This document shows positions 1 through 9,525 of a stretch of 45,700 nucleotides of DNA, piece by piece. Origin of the DNA: Bacteroidota bacterium. Its GTDB lineage: Bacteria > Bacteroidota > Ignavibacteria > UBA10030 > SZUA-254. Both the position numbers and the translations under genes were made by a program. How positions within the stretch are numbered: position 1 is the stretch's first letter; every line of letters starts with the position of its first letter. The notes under the pieces were generated by a model. The model saw nothing but the letters and a program-made list of their open reading frames with translations, was not told the DNA's origin and did not search any database. The stretch spans positions 1 through 45,700 of the forward strand of contig JASEHD010000008.1 of the NCBI GenBank assembly GCA_030019075.1. Reading direction: 5' to 3'.

Positions 1-20
1 CATAATATAAGGAGTATAAA

Positions 21-2003
21 ATGGGCCTCCACTTAAGACCAGGACATAAAATCGAGGAAGGTAAAAAAGGCTGGGTACCAACTGGTTACGAAGATTTCTT
101 AACAGACATCAAAGTTGGTGCAATTGACTTAGGGTATTGGGGAGAGAAGGTGGACAAATCCATTAGTTCACCTGACGGACATTCACCAATATATAGCATC
201 CCTAATCCTTGGGCAGCTGCTTATCTGTTCAACTTTGTGCTTAGCGATAATAGCCACCCACTAGCGGAACCGCTCATCGTGCAATTACTCAATTTGCTTT
301 CTGACTATACCCTATACGGCTCTGCTGAATTGCGAGAATTAAATAGACCGAGCGAAGGCGACCCTTTTTACAAGCTTTGGGCAATGGCTCCAGATTTCAT
401 AAGGTACGGCGACAGCATCTACTTCTTTAGTAACACCGCAACCGGAGAAATCTTAGGAGGTTTGTCAAAAACCAGTTTAGCGTGGACTTCCCAGCAATAT
501 GTTGCAAAAGAAGAGAAAAACAACCTGCTTGCTAACGAAGCATTGACTTCATTCCTACACCAAGCCCATCAAGCAAAGAAACCGGATTTCACCGAAGACG
601 CGTTCAATACGTTTTGGCAACATGCCTCCCTTGTGCAGATCTTAAAAACAGTCCCTCCATCAATAGAATTCCAAGCTCAACCTGCGTCCCCCGAAAGCTG
701 GCTTAAGAGACTCCCACCAATGGACAGGAAGAGTGAATTCTATGATGATTTGTCCAGATCGTTCGTATTCGACGAAGACAGCCTAACCAGAGATCGTCAA
801 ATCTTTCTCAATCAGGCTAATCCGCCTGGATTCATTGATGAGATAAAGAGAAAGAAGAGCGATGTAGAACTACCGATGAATTCAGGTGCATATAGATGGG
901 TAATACTGGATTCACTCTTAGAACCCTGTTGGATCAATCAGAACAAAGTTGAGAGCTCTCTGTCTGAAGGAATTCATTCTATGGAGAAAGGTTTTCTTTA
1001 TCCTTTCAAACCGGGATACCTACAGCAATTTCATCTAAAGCTGAAAGATTTAAAGATCCTTGGCAAGATGAACATAGGCAATCAAAATGCCCGAGCTGAC
1101 ATCCAGTGGAATGAAAAACGTAAGGTAAGCCTGAATACACAGTTCGTCGGCGACACAAGAAGTTTGGCGATATGGCCTCCATTCCAATCAAACTTTGTTG
1201 ACAACTACGTCGTGGAGTATGATGTTGTCGGGATCGAGAAGCTGGAAAAACTGGAATTCTTTGATGAATCAGGCAGCCAAATCACTTGCAGTGGTCCCGC
1301 ACACCACATAGGACAGAACTTTAGGATTTACAAGTTGTCAAAAATGTTTCCTCGGTACATCCGCGTCCTGGGCAAATACAAGGGTAATTTATTCGGTGGT
1401 TTTCTTGAGTTCTATGAAAGAAGGCCGACTAACAAACAAGGTAATATCACTATAGGCTTTGATTTCGGAACGAGCCACACTTCCATTGCGTACAGTAAGG
1501 ATGGCACGCGTTCAATCATGAACTTCCAGAAGGCAAAGCCTATTCTCGTAGCCGATCAACAATCTCTCGTTGGCATGTTATACAACTTTCTTCCGCCCGG
1601 CTTGACGGATGCTAAGCCTACTAGGAAAGAAGATTGGGAAAAGCGAATACCTTGGCAGCCATTTCAGACTCAATGGATGGATGTTTCGAATGGCCAGATC
1701 AATCTAGATGCGTTGAAGTTTATCGAAGACGGAACGATTCCGTTTCTTCACTACGCAGAAGAAACCCGCCTTAACCCAATCATTGAAAATTTGAAATGGG
1801 GGGCCCCAGCTAACATCAGCATTTATCGCACGCTTTTTCTCAAACAATTGCTAATGATGGCTGTTGCAGAAGCAGAAGCAATCGGATTTGAGAACTTAAA
1901 GATTCGCTGGTCCTTTCCGAAAGCATTCTCACCAACGCAGTACCAGAATCTAAAAAGCTTTTGGACAAGCATTTTAAGTGACTTACGTTTGACGCAACAA
2001 TAA
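21..2003 (+). CDS. N-terminal part of an Hsp70/actin-fold ATPase with a ~470-aa N-terminal extension of unknown function
   Basis: 660-aa ORF preceded by AAGGAG SD (~10-15). Contains a phosphate-1-like motif 'ITIGFDFGTSHTSIAYSKDG' near aa 470-490; ends before phosphate-2. Confidence 0.8.
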   Translation: MGLHLRPGHKIEEGKKGWVPTGYEDFLTDIKVGAIDLGYWGEKVDKSISSPDGHSPIYSIPNPWAAAYLFNFVLSDNSHPLAEPLIVQLLNLLSDYTLYGSAELRELNRPSEGDPFYKLWAMAPDFIRYGDSIYFFSNTATGEILGGLSKTSLAWTSQQYVAKEEKNNLLANEALTSFLHQAHQAKKPDFTEDAFNTFWQHASLVQILKTVPPSIEFQAQPASPESWLKRLPPMDRKSEFYDDLSRSFVFDEDSLTRDRQIFLNQANPPGFIDEIKRKKSDVELPMNSGAYRWVILDSLLEPCWINQNKVESSLSEGIHSMEKGFLYPFKPGYLQQFHLKLKDLKILGKMNIGNQNARADIQWNEKRKVSLNTQFVGDTRSLAIWPPFQSNFVDNYVVEYDVVGIEKLEKLEFFDESGSQITCSGPAHHIGQNFRIYKLSKMFPRYIRVLGKYKGNLFGGFLEFYERRPTNKQGNITIGFDFGTSHTSIAYSKDGTRSIMNFQKAKPILVADQQSLVGMLYNFLPPGLTDAKPTRKEDWEKRIPWQPFQTQWMDVSNGQINLDALKFIEDGTIPFLHYAEETRLNPIIENLKWGAPANISIYRTLFLKQLLMMAVAEAEAIGFENLKIRWSFPKAFSPTQYQNLKSFWTSILSDLRLTQQ

Positions 2004-2017
2004 AGGAGAATTGAATC

Positions 2018-3016
2018 ATGGTGATAGAAAAAATTGGTGATGGAATCACAGAAGCACAAGCTTCGGCTGTTTACTTCTTAGAAGACACAAATTTTAATAC
2101 CATGGGACATGCCGTAGTTGTGGATATCGGAGGTGGTACATCAGATATCTCGCGCTGGTACGACAGAAATATCCAGTGGGAAGATAGTGTGAAGTTTGCT
2201 GGGAGTGATCTAGTTGCAGTTCTTGATGATCTCCTACATTTCATCGGTATCGCCAACCCCGAACCTTATGCATATGACATTGCAATGAGAAGATGGCCAC
2301 AGATTCATAAGAACTGGAATGGCAAGATGGAGAATTTTCAGTCCAGGCCTGAGAGTATGAATACTCTTCAAACCATTGGTTTGTTTTATGCAGGCATCTC
2401 TTACTATGTGGGGATGCATTTGAAAAGAGAAAATCTTGTTGAACCTTTAAGGCACCTTGCCTTTGCAGGAAACGGAATACGCTTCTTGGAGATAATCACG
2501 TTCGGTGACAATCTGTCGGAACATACTCCGGCCCTTGTCGACTGGATCGGTCTTTTCCGAGAAATGCTAAAAGCTGGACATAATATTTCTGGAAATTACG
2601 ATACCTTGTTTACGTTCTCGCCTAACCCAAAACTCGAAGTTGTCTATGGATTGGTCTCGAACAAACTTGGAGACTACGCTGCAGGGAAAGATACAACAAG
2701 AAAAATGTTTGGACTTGATGTTACCTGGGAAGGTAATCAGTACCAGTCTCACGAATGGAATCCAGAAGTAAAGGCAACAGATTTCAAAGAGTCCGACATA
2801 GATTTCAAGGGCTTCGTTGAATTCATTAAGAAATACAAGACGATAGCACCCGCATATTTTAAAAATTGGCAATTGAATTCTCTTCCTGAAGAATTCAATA
2901 GGGATATGAGAACTAGCCTCTTTAGCGCTCTTGAAAAAAGAGGAAATGAAGAACTGGCGAGCCCCTTGTTCCTCGAAGCACTAAAAGCATATATGAAGTG
3001 TCAATACAAACGGTGA
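2018..3016 (+). CDS. C-terminal part of the Hsp70/actin-fold ATPase (phosphate-2 and adenosine-motif half)
   Basis: 332-aa ORF; 'TEAQASAVYFLED', phosphate-2-like 'AVVVDIGGGTSDISRW', adenosine-like 'LAFAGNGIRFLEII'. SD AAAGGAG at 2002-2008, 9 nt before the ATG, overlapping the upstream TAA. Confidence 0.8.
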   Translation: MVIEKIGDGITEAQASAVYFLEDTNFNTMGHAVVVDIGGGTSDISRWYDRNIQWEDSVKFAGSDLVAVLDDLLHFIGIANPEPYAYDIAMRRWPQIHKNWNGKMENFQSRPESMNTLQTIGLFYAGISYYVGMHLKRENLVEPLRHLAFAGNGIRFLEIITFGDNLSEHTPALVDWIGLFREMLKAGHNISGNYDTLFTFSPNPKLEVVYGLVSNKLGDYAAGKDTTRKMFGLDVTWEGNQYQSHEWNPEVKATDFKESDIDFKGFVEFIKKYKTIAPAYFKNWQLNSLPEEFNRDMRTSLFSALEKRGNEELASPLFLEALKAYMKCQYKR

Positions 3017-3021
3017 AGTCT

Positions 3022-3975
3022 ATGTCAAAATTCCGGAAAATATTGCTCTGCTGTCTTTGTTTGTGGCTTATCACAGATTGTTTGCAGGCAAATCAAGTCG
3101 GAGAAAGGAAATCGAAGTCCCAAAAACAAGGCGCAACGCGCGAGGACAAAAAGATTGCTATCCCTGATGAGAATCAACCCACATCGTCAGAAACTAGTAT
3201 CAAAGACAATTTTCAATCGCTTCATTACTCTCTTCAACAACAGGACAAAAACATTGAGAGAATGTCGGATCAAATAAGATCCTCTCAGGATGATCTTCGA
3301 ATTCTATATTACGTCTCAATTGGCTTGACCACCCTAATAATTCTTCTACTCAGCTTTCTCATCTTTATCTTGATAAGAGGGAAATTCCATAAGTTGTCTG
3401 GCGAATTGACATACCTGAAGAATATTCTTGGCTGTGATAAGAAGTTCAACTTCGAAGCATCGCGATTCCTTCCTCAACTTCGTGAGACTTTAAGGAACCT
3501 TGACTCGGATATCAAGCGAATCAAGGAAGCAGTTTACAGTATCAACGACAAAATTGCGGAATCGGCACGGCCGGGCCACCGAGAGAACTTTCCAAGTAGA
3601 TTAGTTACTCTATCTAATGAGCTCTCCCTTTCCCGGTCAAACACTTTCGAAGAACTAAAACCACAAGAGGAATCTCAAATCGTACACGTCAAGTATATCG
3701 GTGAATTTGCATCAAGACAAACCTTTTCACGAGATACGATTCCAGAATACTTTTATATCGCAAAACAAGGTGGCAATTGGCGATTGTACGTTGAGGAAAA
3801 TATCCTAGCCAAGCGCCCTAGCCAGGAATACGAAGTTCTTCTAACTAAATTCTTCGAGATCACCAAGGTCCCCGATCCGCAACGCTATGAGTTATCAGAA
3901 AGTGCACTCATCGACTGGGACGAAAGCGAAGGCAAGGGATACTTCAAAGCAAAGGGGAAAATAAGACAGGTATAG
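3022..3975 (+). CDS. Membrane-anchored coiled-coil protein (signal peptide + central TM), unknown function
   Basis: ORF 2998-3975; the ATG at 3022 gives an N-terminal hydrophobic signal (MSKFRKILLCCLCLWLITDC), then a TM segment 'ILYYVSIGLTTLIILLLSFLIFILI'. Start is 5 nt after the ORF2 stop. Confidence 0.65.
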   Translation: MSKFRKILLCCLCLWLITDCLQANQVGERKSKSQKQGATREDKKIAIPDENQPTSSETSIKDNFQSLHYSLQQQDKNIERMSDQIRSSQDDLRILYYVSIGLTTLIILLLSFLIFILIRGKFHKLSGELTYLKNILGCDKKFNFEASRFLPQLRETLRNLDSDIKRIKEAVYSINDKIAESARPGHRENFPSRLVTLSNELSLSRSNTFEELKPQEESQIVHVKYIGEFASRQTFSRDTIPEYFYIAKQGGNWRLYVEENILAKRPSQEYEVLLTKFFEITKVPDPQRYELSESALIDWDESEGKGYFKAKGKIRQV

Positions 3976-3976
3976 T

Positions 3977-5365
3977 ATGCCTATAGACCAACAAATCCTA
4001 ACCGAGCCGGGCGTGCATCTTGCTATTGTCGCACTAATAATTGAGGTTACGATCGCAACGTCAATCTCGAGACAGTATGACAAGGCTCGTAATTCTCTTC
4101 TTTCTTCTCAACACTTCCAATCCCTATTACAGAAAGCCATTAATGATGCTAGCGGAACAGTCCATGATAATGTGATGGTCACCGAACTGATCGATCTAAT
4201 GGGGACCCAGCGGTCAACAGAGAGCATCAGAATCGTTTTGAGAAAAAATTTCATTTCACCTAATGAAAGAATCAGGCACCTCGCTAACATGGGTCCAGCG
4301 GTTGGACTTTTCTTTACATTCACAGGGATGTTTCTAACAGTGCTTAAAATATCCACAATCCCGTTTGGAACAAACGTGGACATTCTAAGCCAGAACTTCT
4401 CCAATCTCTTCCCTGTATTTATTGGAGGGGCGGTTGGAATCGCAGTTTATGCATATGGCATGGTGCTCTTCAATAGAATACAGACAGCACAATACGCTGT
4501 TGAGAATGACTTACTAAAGGCTTTTCTGGTTTTTGAATCGACACATGAGCCACCCGAACCAAGAACAGTCGAAGATGCATATAAGAGGTTACTTAAGCCC
4601 CTGAAACTGCTTTTGAATCGGCTAGAGTTGATAAACACTGAATTCGAGAAATTGTCAAATCAAACTGATAGCCTTATAACCAAGTTTTCCGAAAAGACTA
4701 ACAACTTCATAGAGAAGATTGATAACAAGACATCCGAACTCACGTCTAAATTCAAATCTAACTTTGATGCCTTGGAGACTGGTTCAAAAAGCATCGCGGG
4801 CTTGAATTCTATTTTCACAGAGTCTGCCAAACAATGGAAAGAGTCTTCTGCTGCCTTATCCAGCCTCTCGCAAACTCTGTTACAAACTGAGGATCGGCTT
4901 CAAAAACTAGCAACGATTTCAGAAACCGTTTCAGATCTGGTAAAGAGTTTAGACTCCAACACAAATAATATTAACAAACTTGTCAATTGGGTTGAACAGG
5001 ATCGGCTAGAGTTTAGCAGCCTAAAAGACGAAATGAAAAAATTCGGTGACACAGTTCCGGCTTTCACAAACACAGTTGAGCAATTCAGGTTAGGCTTGAA
5101 CCCCCTCAAAGAGATTTTTGACTCCAAATTGTCCGAAATCAAAAACAAGCTGGAAGAGATATTAAACTCACCGAGCCCACCTATCGACTTTCAGAAGGAT
5201 GTCACAAAATATCTTAAGGAGATCAACATCTCGCTGGACAAGATTTCCAAAGACGGACAGGCCCGAAAGGTACCAACCCTCGGGAATCCGGTAGCTAATC
5301 CGAATAGACTCACGATTCGAAGAACCTTCCTACAAAAGGTAAAGGCTCTCTTTTCCCGAACTTAG
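3977..5365 (+). CDS. MotA/TolQ/ExbB-fold proton-channel-like protein with long coiled-coil tail (ZorA-like)
   Basis: 462 aa; TM1 'GVHLAIVALIIEVTIA', TM2 'NMGPAVGLFFTFTGMFLTVLKI', TM3 'LFPVFIGGAVGIAVYAYGMVLF'; then ~250 aa of charged helical/coiled-coil sequence. 1 nt after the upstream stop. Confidence 0.75.
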   Translation: MPIDQQILTEPGVHLAIVALIIEVTIATSISRQYDKARNSLLSSQHFQSLLQKAINDASGTVHDNVMVTELIDLMGTQRSTESIRIVLRKNFISPNERIRHLANMGPAVGLFFTFTGMFLTVLKISTIPFGTNVDILSQNFSNLFPVFIGGAVGIAVYAYGMVLFNRIQTAQYAVENDLLKAFLVFESTHEPPEPRTVEDAYKRLLKPLKLLLNRLELINTEFEKLSNQTDSLITKFSEKTNNFIEKIDNKTSELTSKFKSNFDALETGSKSIAGLNSIFTESAKQWKESSAALSSLSQTLLQTEDRLQKLATISETVSDLVKSLDSNTNNINKLVNWVEQDRLEFSSLKDEMKKFGDTVPAFTNTVEQFRLGLNPLKEIFDSKLSEIKNKLEEILNSPSPPIDFQKDVTKYLKEINISLDKISKDGQARKVPTLGNPVANPNRLTIRRTFLQKVKALFSRT

Positions 5366-5373
5366 TTAAGCTC

Positions 5374-5991
5374 ATGAATGGAGAGAATCAGACATCTGGT
5401 TTTTGGTTTGCCTATATCGAAACTCTCACGGGCTTAGCGGTAATATTTCTAATTCTCTTCGTTGCTGCTGCAAATCGAGAAAGGGCAATCAACGAACAAC
5501 AAGAGGGCTTAGTAAAAAGCTGGCAAACGGCGAAAGAGAAACTATTTGATCTTCAGGCTGCACCTGTTCCAGATCCAAAAATGGGAGGTATGCGAATTAC
5601 GCTCGCTGATAGTCTTATTTTCGCCCTGAAGTCTTCCAAACTTAGCGGTGAGGGTGAGAATAAGATCATCGAAATTTCTAGAGTCTTAGTCGGATTCTAC
5701 AAGAGCAATCCATCCTTCAAAACTGCGATGAGAATTAAGGTTGGCGGTCATACAGATCCCATCGGAGGAGATACCATCAATTTTCCGTTGTCATATCAAC
5801 GAGCCTACAACGTAATGAGCCTGATAAACAGTCAATTCACCTCAGAACGGTTGGATGTTGAAACCATACCAATTGCATACGGCTCGAAGTATCCTTTGCC
5901 AGGTCACGACTCCGAAATCGAACCAAAAAATAGAAGAATCACAATTGTAGTGGAGTTCCTATCAACGGAATTATTGATCGGTTTAAAATAA
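5374..5991 (+). CDS. MotB/ZorB-like stator: N-terminal TM plus OmpA-family peptidoglycan-binding domain
   Basis: TM 'GFWFAYIETLTGLAVIFLILFVAAANRER' and OmpA-like 'IKVGGHTDPIGGDTINFPLSYQRAYNVM...PIAYGSKYPLPGHDSEIEPKNRRITI'. Confidence 0.85.
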   Translation: MNGENQTSGFWFAYIETLTGLAVIFLILFVAAANRERAINEQQEGLVKSWQTAKEKLFDLQAAPVPDPKMGGMRITLADSLIFALKSSKLSGEGENKIIEISRVLVGFYKSNPSFKTAMRIKVGGHTDPIGGDTINFPLSYQRAYNVMSLINSQFTSERLDVETIPIAYGSKYPLPGHDSEIEPKNRRITIVVEFLSTELLIGLK

Positions 5992-6212
5992 TGATGGCAA
6001 CAAAATCACATTACAAGAGAATATGAATCAAACTTGCGCACGGCGCACAACAGCGGTAACAACGTCGCTCCCTTTGTTGATAGAGAATTATTGTGGTCGC
6101 TCAATGCTTTTGCTCACGAGAAATTTGTCGTTTGACAAGTTCGCAAAAGAAATGCGTAGCTTGTACACACTACTTATTGAATATCAAATATTATTCTTTT
6201 CATTCTTTGCTT

Positions 6213-6262
6213 AGACTTCCGATTTTTACTTGTGAAATGTCGCAGTCAAAAATCGGAAGTCT
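6213..6262. repeat. Inverted repeat: 15-bp perfect arms, 20-nt loop
   Basis: agacttccgattttt (6213-6227) / aaaaatcggaagtct (6248-6262), exact reverse complements. Confidence 0.9.
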
Positions 6263-6309
6263 GACTCTTAAATCTTGCATCCTAAATCCGATATTCGTAT
6301 GTTATATCG

Positions 6310-8586
6310 ATGTTTAAAACAAATCTTATTAGTAAAAAACAGTATATATTTGTGATGTTATTATATCTGTTCATCACGATTCCTTTACATTCACAATCCG
6401 ATATTTCCTCTTCGATAAAAGGCGGGATCTCTGGTTACATACTCGATCTTCAAACAAAAGAACCGTTGATATCGGCAAACGTACTCATCATGGGAACAAG
6501 CAGGGGAACTGTAACGAATAAAAGCGGATACTTTGTCGTACCCGATATACAAGTTGGTACTGTGATTTTACGAGCATCAATGGTCGGATATGGAACCATT
6601 GATTCGACAATCGAAGTAAGACCCGGCAAGTTCACGAGTGTAAAATTACGATTACGCGAAGCCGCTACGGTACTTGGGGAGGTCGTCATCGAAGAAAATA
6701 TTATTAAAGATAAAGATAAAACGATCTCAACAATTTCACTTCCAGTCGCAGATCTCCAAAAACTGCCCGCTGTCGGAGAAACAGATTTGCTTCGTACGCT
6801 TCAGTTATTACCGGGAGTTCAAGCATCGAGTGAAATAAGTACGGGTTTGTACATCCGCGGTGGATCGCCCGACCAAAATTTAATTTTGTTGGACGGCATT
6901 ACCGTCTATAATCCATCTCACTTCTTCGGATTCTTTAGTACATTCAACAGCGATGCGATTAAAAACGTGAAACTCATCAAAGGCGGATTTCCGGCTGAAT
7001 ACGGCGGCAGACTCTCGGCAGTTCTCGATATAACAAACAAAGAAGGCAATCGGAATCGTTTCAGCGCTTCAGGATCGACTTCACTTATAAGCTCGAAACT
7101 ATTAGTGGAAGGTCCATTGGGTAACGGAAGTTTCATGCTCTCGGGGAGACGAACATACCTGGATTTAATTTTAATGGCAGCGAATTTAAAAGATGTTCCA
7201 AACTATTACTTTTATGATCTGAATGGAAAAATAAATATAGATGAATTCGAGAATGATAAATTCTCTCTTTCTATGTATGCAGGTGATGATGTTTTAGACT
7301 TCACTATCAAAGAAAATAATGTCGCCCGACAAGCATTAAACATTAGCTGGGGGAATAAAACACTTTCAGCAAAATGGACCCATTTATTTTCAGACCAGAT
7401 TTACAGCAACCTGATCGTTGCAGGAAGCAGCTTTAAATCATTGACGAAATTTGGTCTTAGCGGCTTCGACATGCACTTCGATAATGGAATCAGTGATTAT
7501 TCCATCAAACCCGACATCGAATGGTATCCGAGCAGTGAACATATTGTCAAATTTGGTTTATGGGGAACATATTATCAAGTTAAGTACAACACCGAAGTGG
7601 GCGAAAATACCGGTTTCATAACCAACGCGAACGCTCACTCGAAATATTTTGCCGGATACGCTCAGGACGAATGGAAACCAAATGTATTTTGGACATTGAC
7701 TTCAGGATTGAGATATAACTTCTATTCATTGGGAAGTCGAAATTACATTGAACCCCGTTTTCAAGCTCTCTATCGAATGGATGACCGATGGTCGATTATC
7801 GGTTCTCTTGGATATTACACACAATATACTACACTTATTACATGGGAGGGCGCATCGTTTGCAGATTTATGGTTTCTCATCGATGAAACGATCAGACCCT
7901 TGGAAGCTATGCAATACGTTTTGGGAATTCATTTTAGGGATGAGCCGTTTTCAATCGAATTAGAAACATATTACAAACCGATGAAAGAGTTAACGGAGTT
8001 TAACCTGACTTCACAAATGGATTCAAAAAATCTTTCGGAAATATTTTATATCGGAAGTGGTTATTCAACCGGCATTGAATTGTTTATACAAAAATATTAT
8101 GGCGCTTTGACCGGCTGGGTGGGCTACACATTGAGCAAAACTGTTCGAACATTCGACGGGATTAACAATAATAAAACGTACCCAGCGAAATGGGATTTCA
8201 CACATTATCTTACAGTAACTGGCAGCTACAATTTAGGAAGCGATTGGTCTTTAGGATCAACTTTAGTCATAACGAGTGGAACAACGTATACCGTTCCAAC
8301 TGGTACTTATCAAATCGATTTTGGCGGAGGTTCATATACATATCTTCGGAGTGGAGATAAGAATGCTCATCGTTTAGAGCCATACCATCGGTTAGATGTC
8401 AGCGTTTCTAAAATTTGGAAAATGTGGAATGGTGATTGGAAGATTTCATTAAATGTATACAATACCTACAACCATCGAAATGTCTGGTACCGAAATTACG
8501 ACTATGATGATGATGGGGAACCTAAAATAACAGATGTTCGTCTGCTGCCGATAGTCCCAACACTTGAGTTATCGTTTAAATTTTAG
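6310..8586 (+). CDS. TonB-dependent outer-membrane receptor with carboxypeptidase-regulatory-like N-terminal domain
   Basis: Signal peptide, 'GGISGYILDLQTKEPLISANVLIMGTSRGTVTNKSGYF', plug 'LPAVGETDLLRTLQLLPGVQASSEISTGLYIRGGSPDQNLILLDGITVYNPSHFFGFFSTFN'. Confidence 0.92.
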   Translation: MFKTNLISKKQYIFVMLLYLFITIPLHSQSDISSSIKGGISGYILDLQTKEPLISANVLIMGTSRGTVTNKSGYFVVPDIQVGTVILRASMVGYGTIDSTIEVRPGKFTSVKLRLREAATVLGEVVIEENIIKDKDKTISTISLPVADLQKLPAVGETDLLRTLQLLPGVQASSEISTGLYIRGGSPDQNLILLDGITVYNPSHFFGFFSTFNSDAIKNVKLIKGGFPAEYGGRLSAVLDITNKEGNRNRFSASGSTSLISSKLLVEGPLGNGSFMLSGRRTYLDLILMAANLKDVPNYYFYDLNGKINIDEFENDKFSLSMYAGDDVLDFTIKENNVARQALNISWGNKTLSAKWTHLFSDQIYSNLIVAGSSFKSLTKFGLSGFDMHFDNGISDYSIKPDIEWYPSSEHIVKFGLWGTYYQVKYNTEVGENTGFITNANAHSKYFAGYAQDEWKPNVFWTLTSGLRYNFYSLGSRNYIEPRFQALYRMDDRWSIIGSLGYYTQYTTLITWEGASFADLWFLIDETIRPLEAMQYVLGIHFRDEPFSIELETYYKPMKELTEFNLTSQMDSKNLSEIFYIGSGYSTGIELFIQKYYGALTGWVGYTLSKTVRTFDGINNNKTYPAKWDFTHYLTVTGSYNLGSDWSLGSTLVITSGTTYTVPTGTYQIDFGGGSYTYLRSGDKNAHRLEPYHRLDVSVSKIWKMWNGDWKISLNVYNTYNHRNVWYRNYDYDDDGEPKITDVRLLPIVPTLELSFKF

Positions 8587-8587
8587 A

Positions 8588-9409
8588 ATGAATAAAATAA
8601 AAAATATAAAACTCCTTAATACGGTCTTAAACACAATTCTAATCCTGATAAGTGGATGCACTTCAGTAGATGATCCATTCGATTATAAAGCCGACACAAT
8701 AGTTGAATGCATCCTTTACGTAAATGAAAGCATAGACACATTAAAACTCCACCGTACAATGCCCGTTGATCAAAAATATAATAAAGCAGAAGCCGGGATT
8801 GGAAATGCAAGTGTAAAAATATTTTCGGTGGCTGGAGATACAATATACATGCTGCCTGCGAAAGGGAAACCGGGCTCGTATTACGATCCGACCAGAACAA
8901 CAGTCCGACCAGCCACACAATATTATCTCGAGATTGATTACCCCGGCGGTAAACAGATAACCGGCGCCACAATCACTCCTGATACATTCACTGTTTTACC
9001 GCCTAAGTATCGTGTTGTAACTTATCTATACGATACAAACATCGTAAGATGGACTATATCAAACCATGCCGCAGCATATTTAATTCTCGTATCGAACATC
9101 GAATTCGTTAGAACTAAAATCGAGCGAGATCAAGATCTTTTGCCAGATAATCAATATAACAATAAGGAAGCGCCAACCATATGGACGTTTACACTCGGAA
9201 CATCCACACCGCTTTATCCCTGGCTATATAATTATTATGGTATTCATGAAATAACAATTACTGCAATGGATAATAATCTCTACGATTACGTATGGACGAT
9301 GTATCAGGATAAGATGAGATTAAATGAGCCGTCATTTCATCTCAATAATGCTATCGGTTTCTTTGGCTCTGGTGTGAGACGGGATTTTATTTATGAAATC
9401 CAGAAGTGA
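8588..9409 (+). CDS. DUF4249-like lipoprotein paired with the TonB receptor
   Basis: Lipobox-like 'LILISGCTSVDDP', immediately downstream of a TonB receptor as is usual for DUF4249; ATG at 8588. Confidence 0.7.
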   Translation: MNKIKNIKLLNTVLNTILILISGCTSVDDPFDYKADTIVECILYVNESIDTLKLHRTMPVDQKYNKAEAGIGNASVKIFSVAGDTIYMLPAKGKPGSYYDPTRTTVRPATQYYLEIDYPGGKQITGATITPDTFTVLPPKYRVVTYLYDTNIVRWTISNHAAAYLILVSNIEFVRTKIERDQDLLPDNQYNNKEAPTIWTFTLGTSTPLYPWLYNYYGIHEITITAMDNNLYDYVWTMYQDKMRLNEPSFHLNNAIGFFGSGVRRDFIYEIQK

Positions 9410-9525
9410 TCTATAATTGAAATAACAAAATACCTCACTAAAAACATTATCAAGAATCAGAAAGAAATCAAAATTAAGATAACATAATTATAAATTCAAA
9501 CTAACAAACCAAAAAGGGGTCTTTT

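Noticed and set aside
21-5991. Canonical flagellar MotAB or Tol-Pal locus
   Set aside because: No flagellar, TolA/TolB or Pal genes; the MotA-like protein has a long coiled-coil tail and is linked to an Hsp70/actin-like ATPase.
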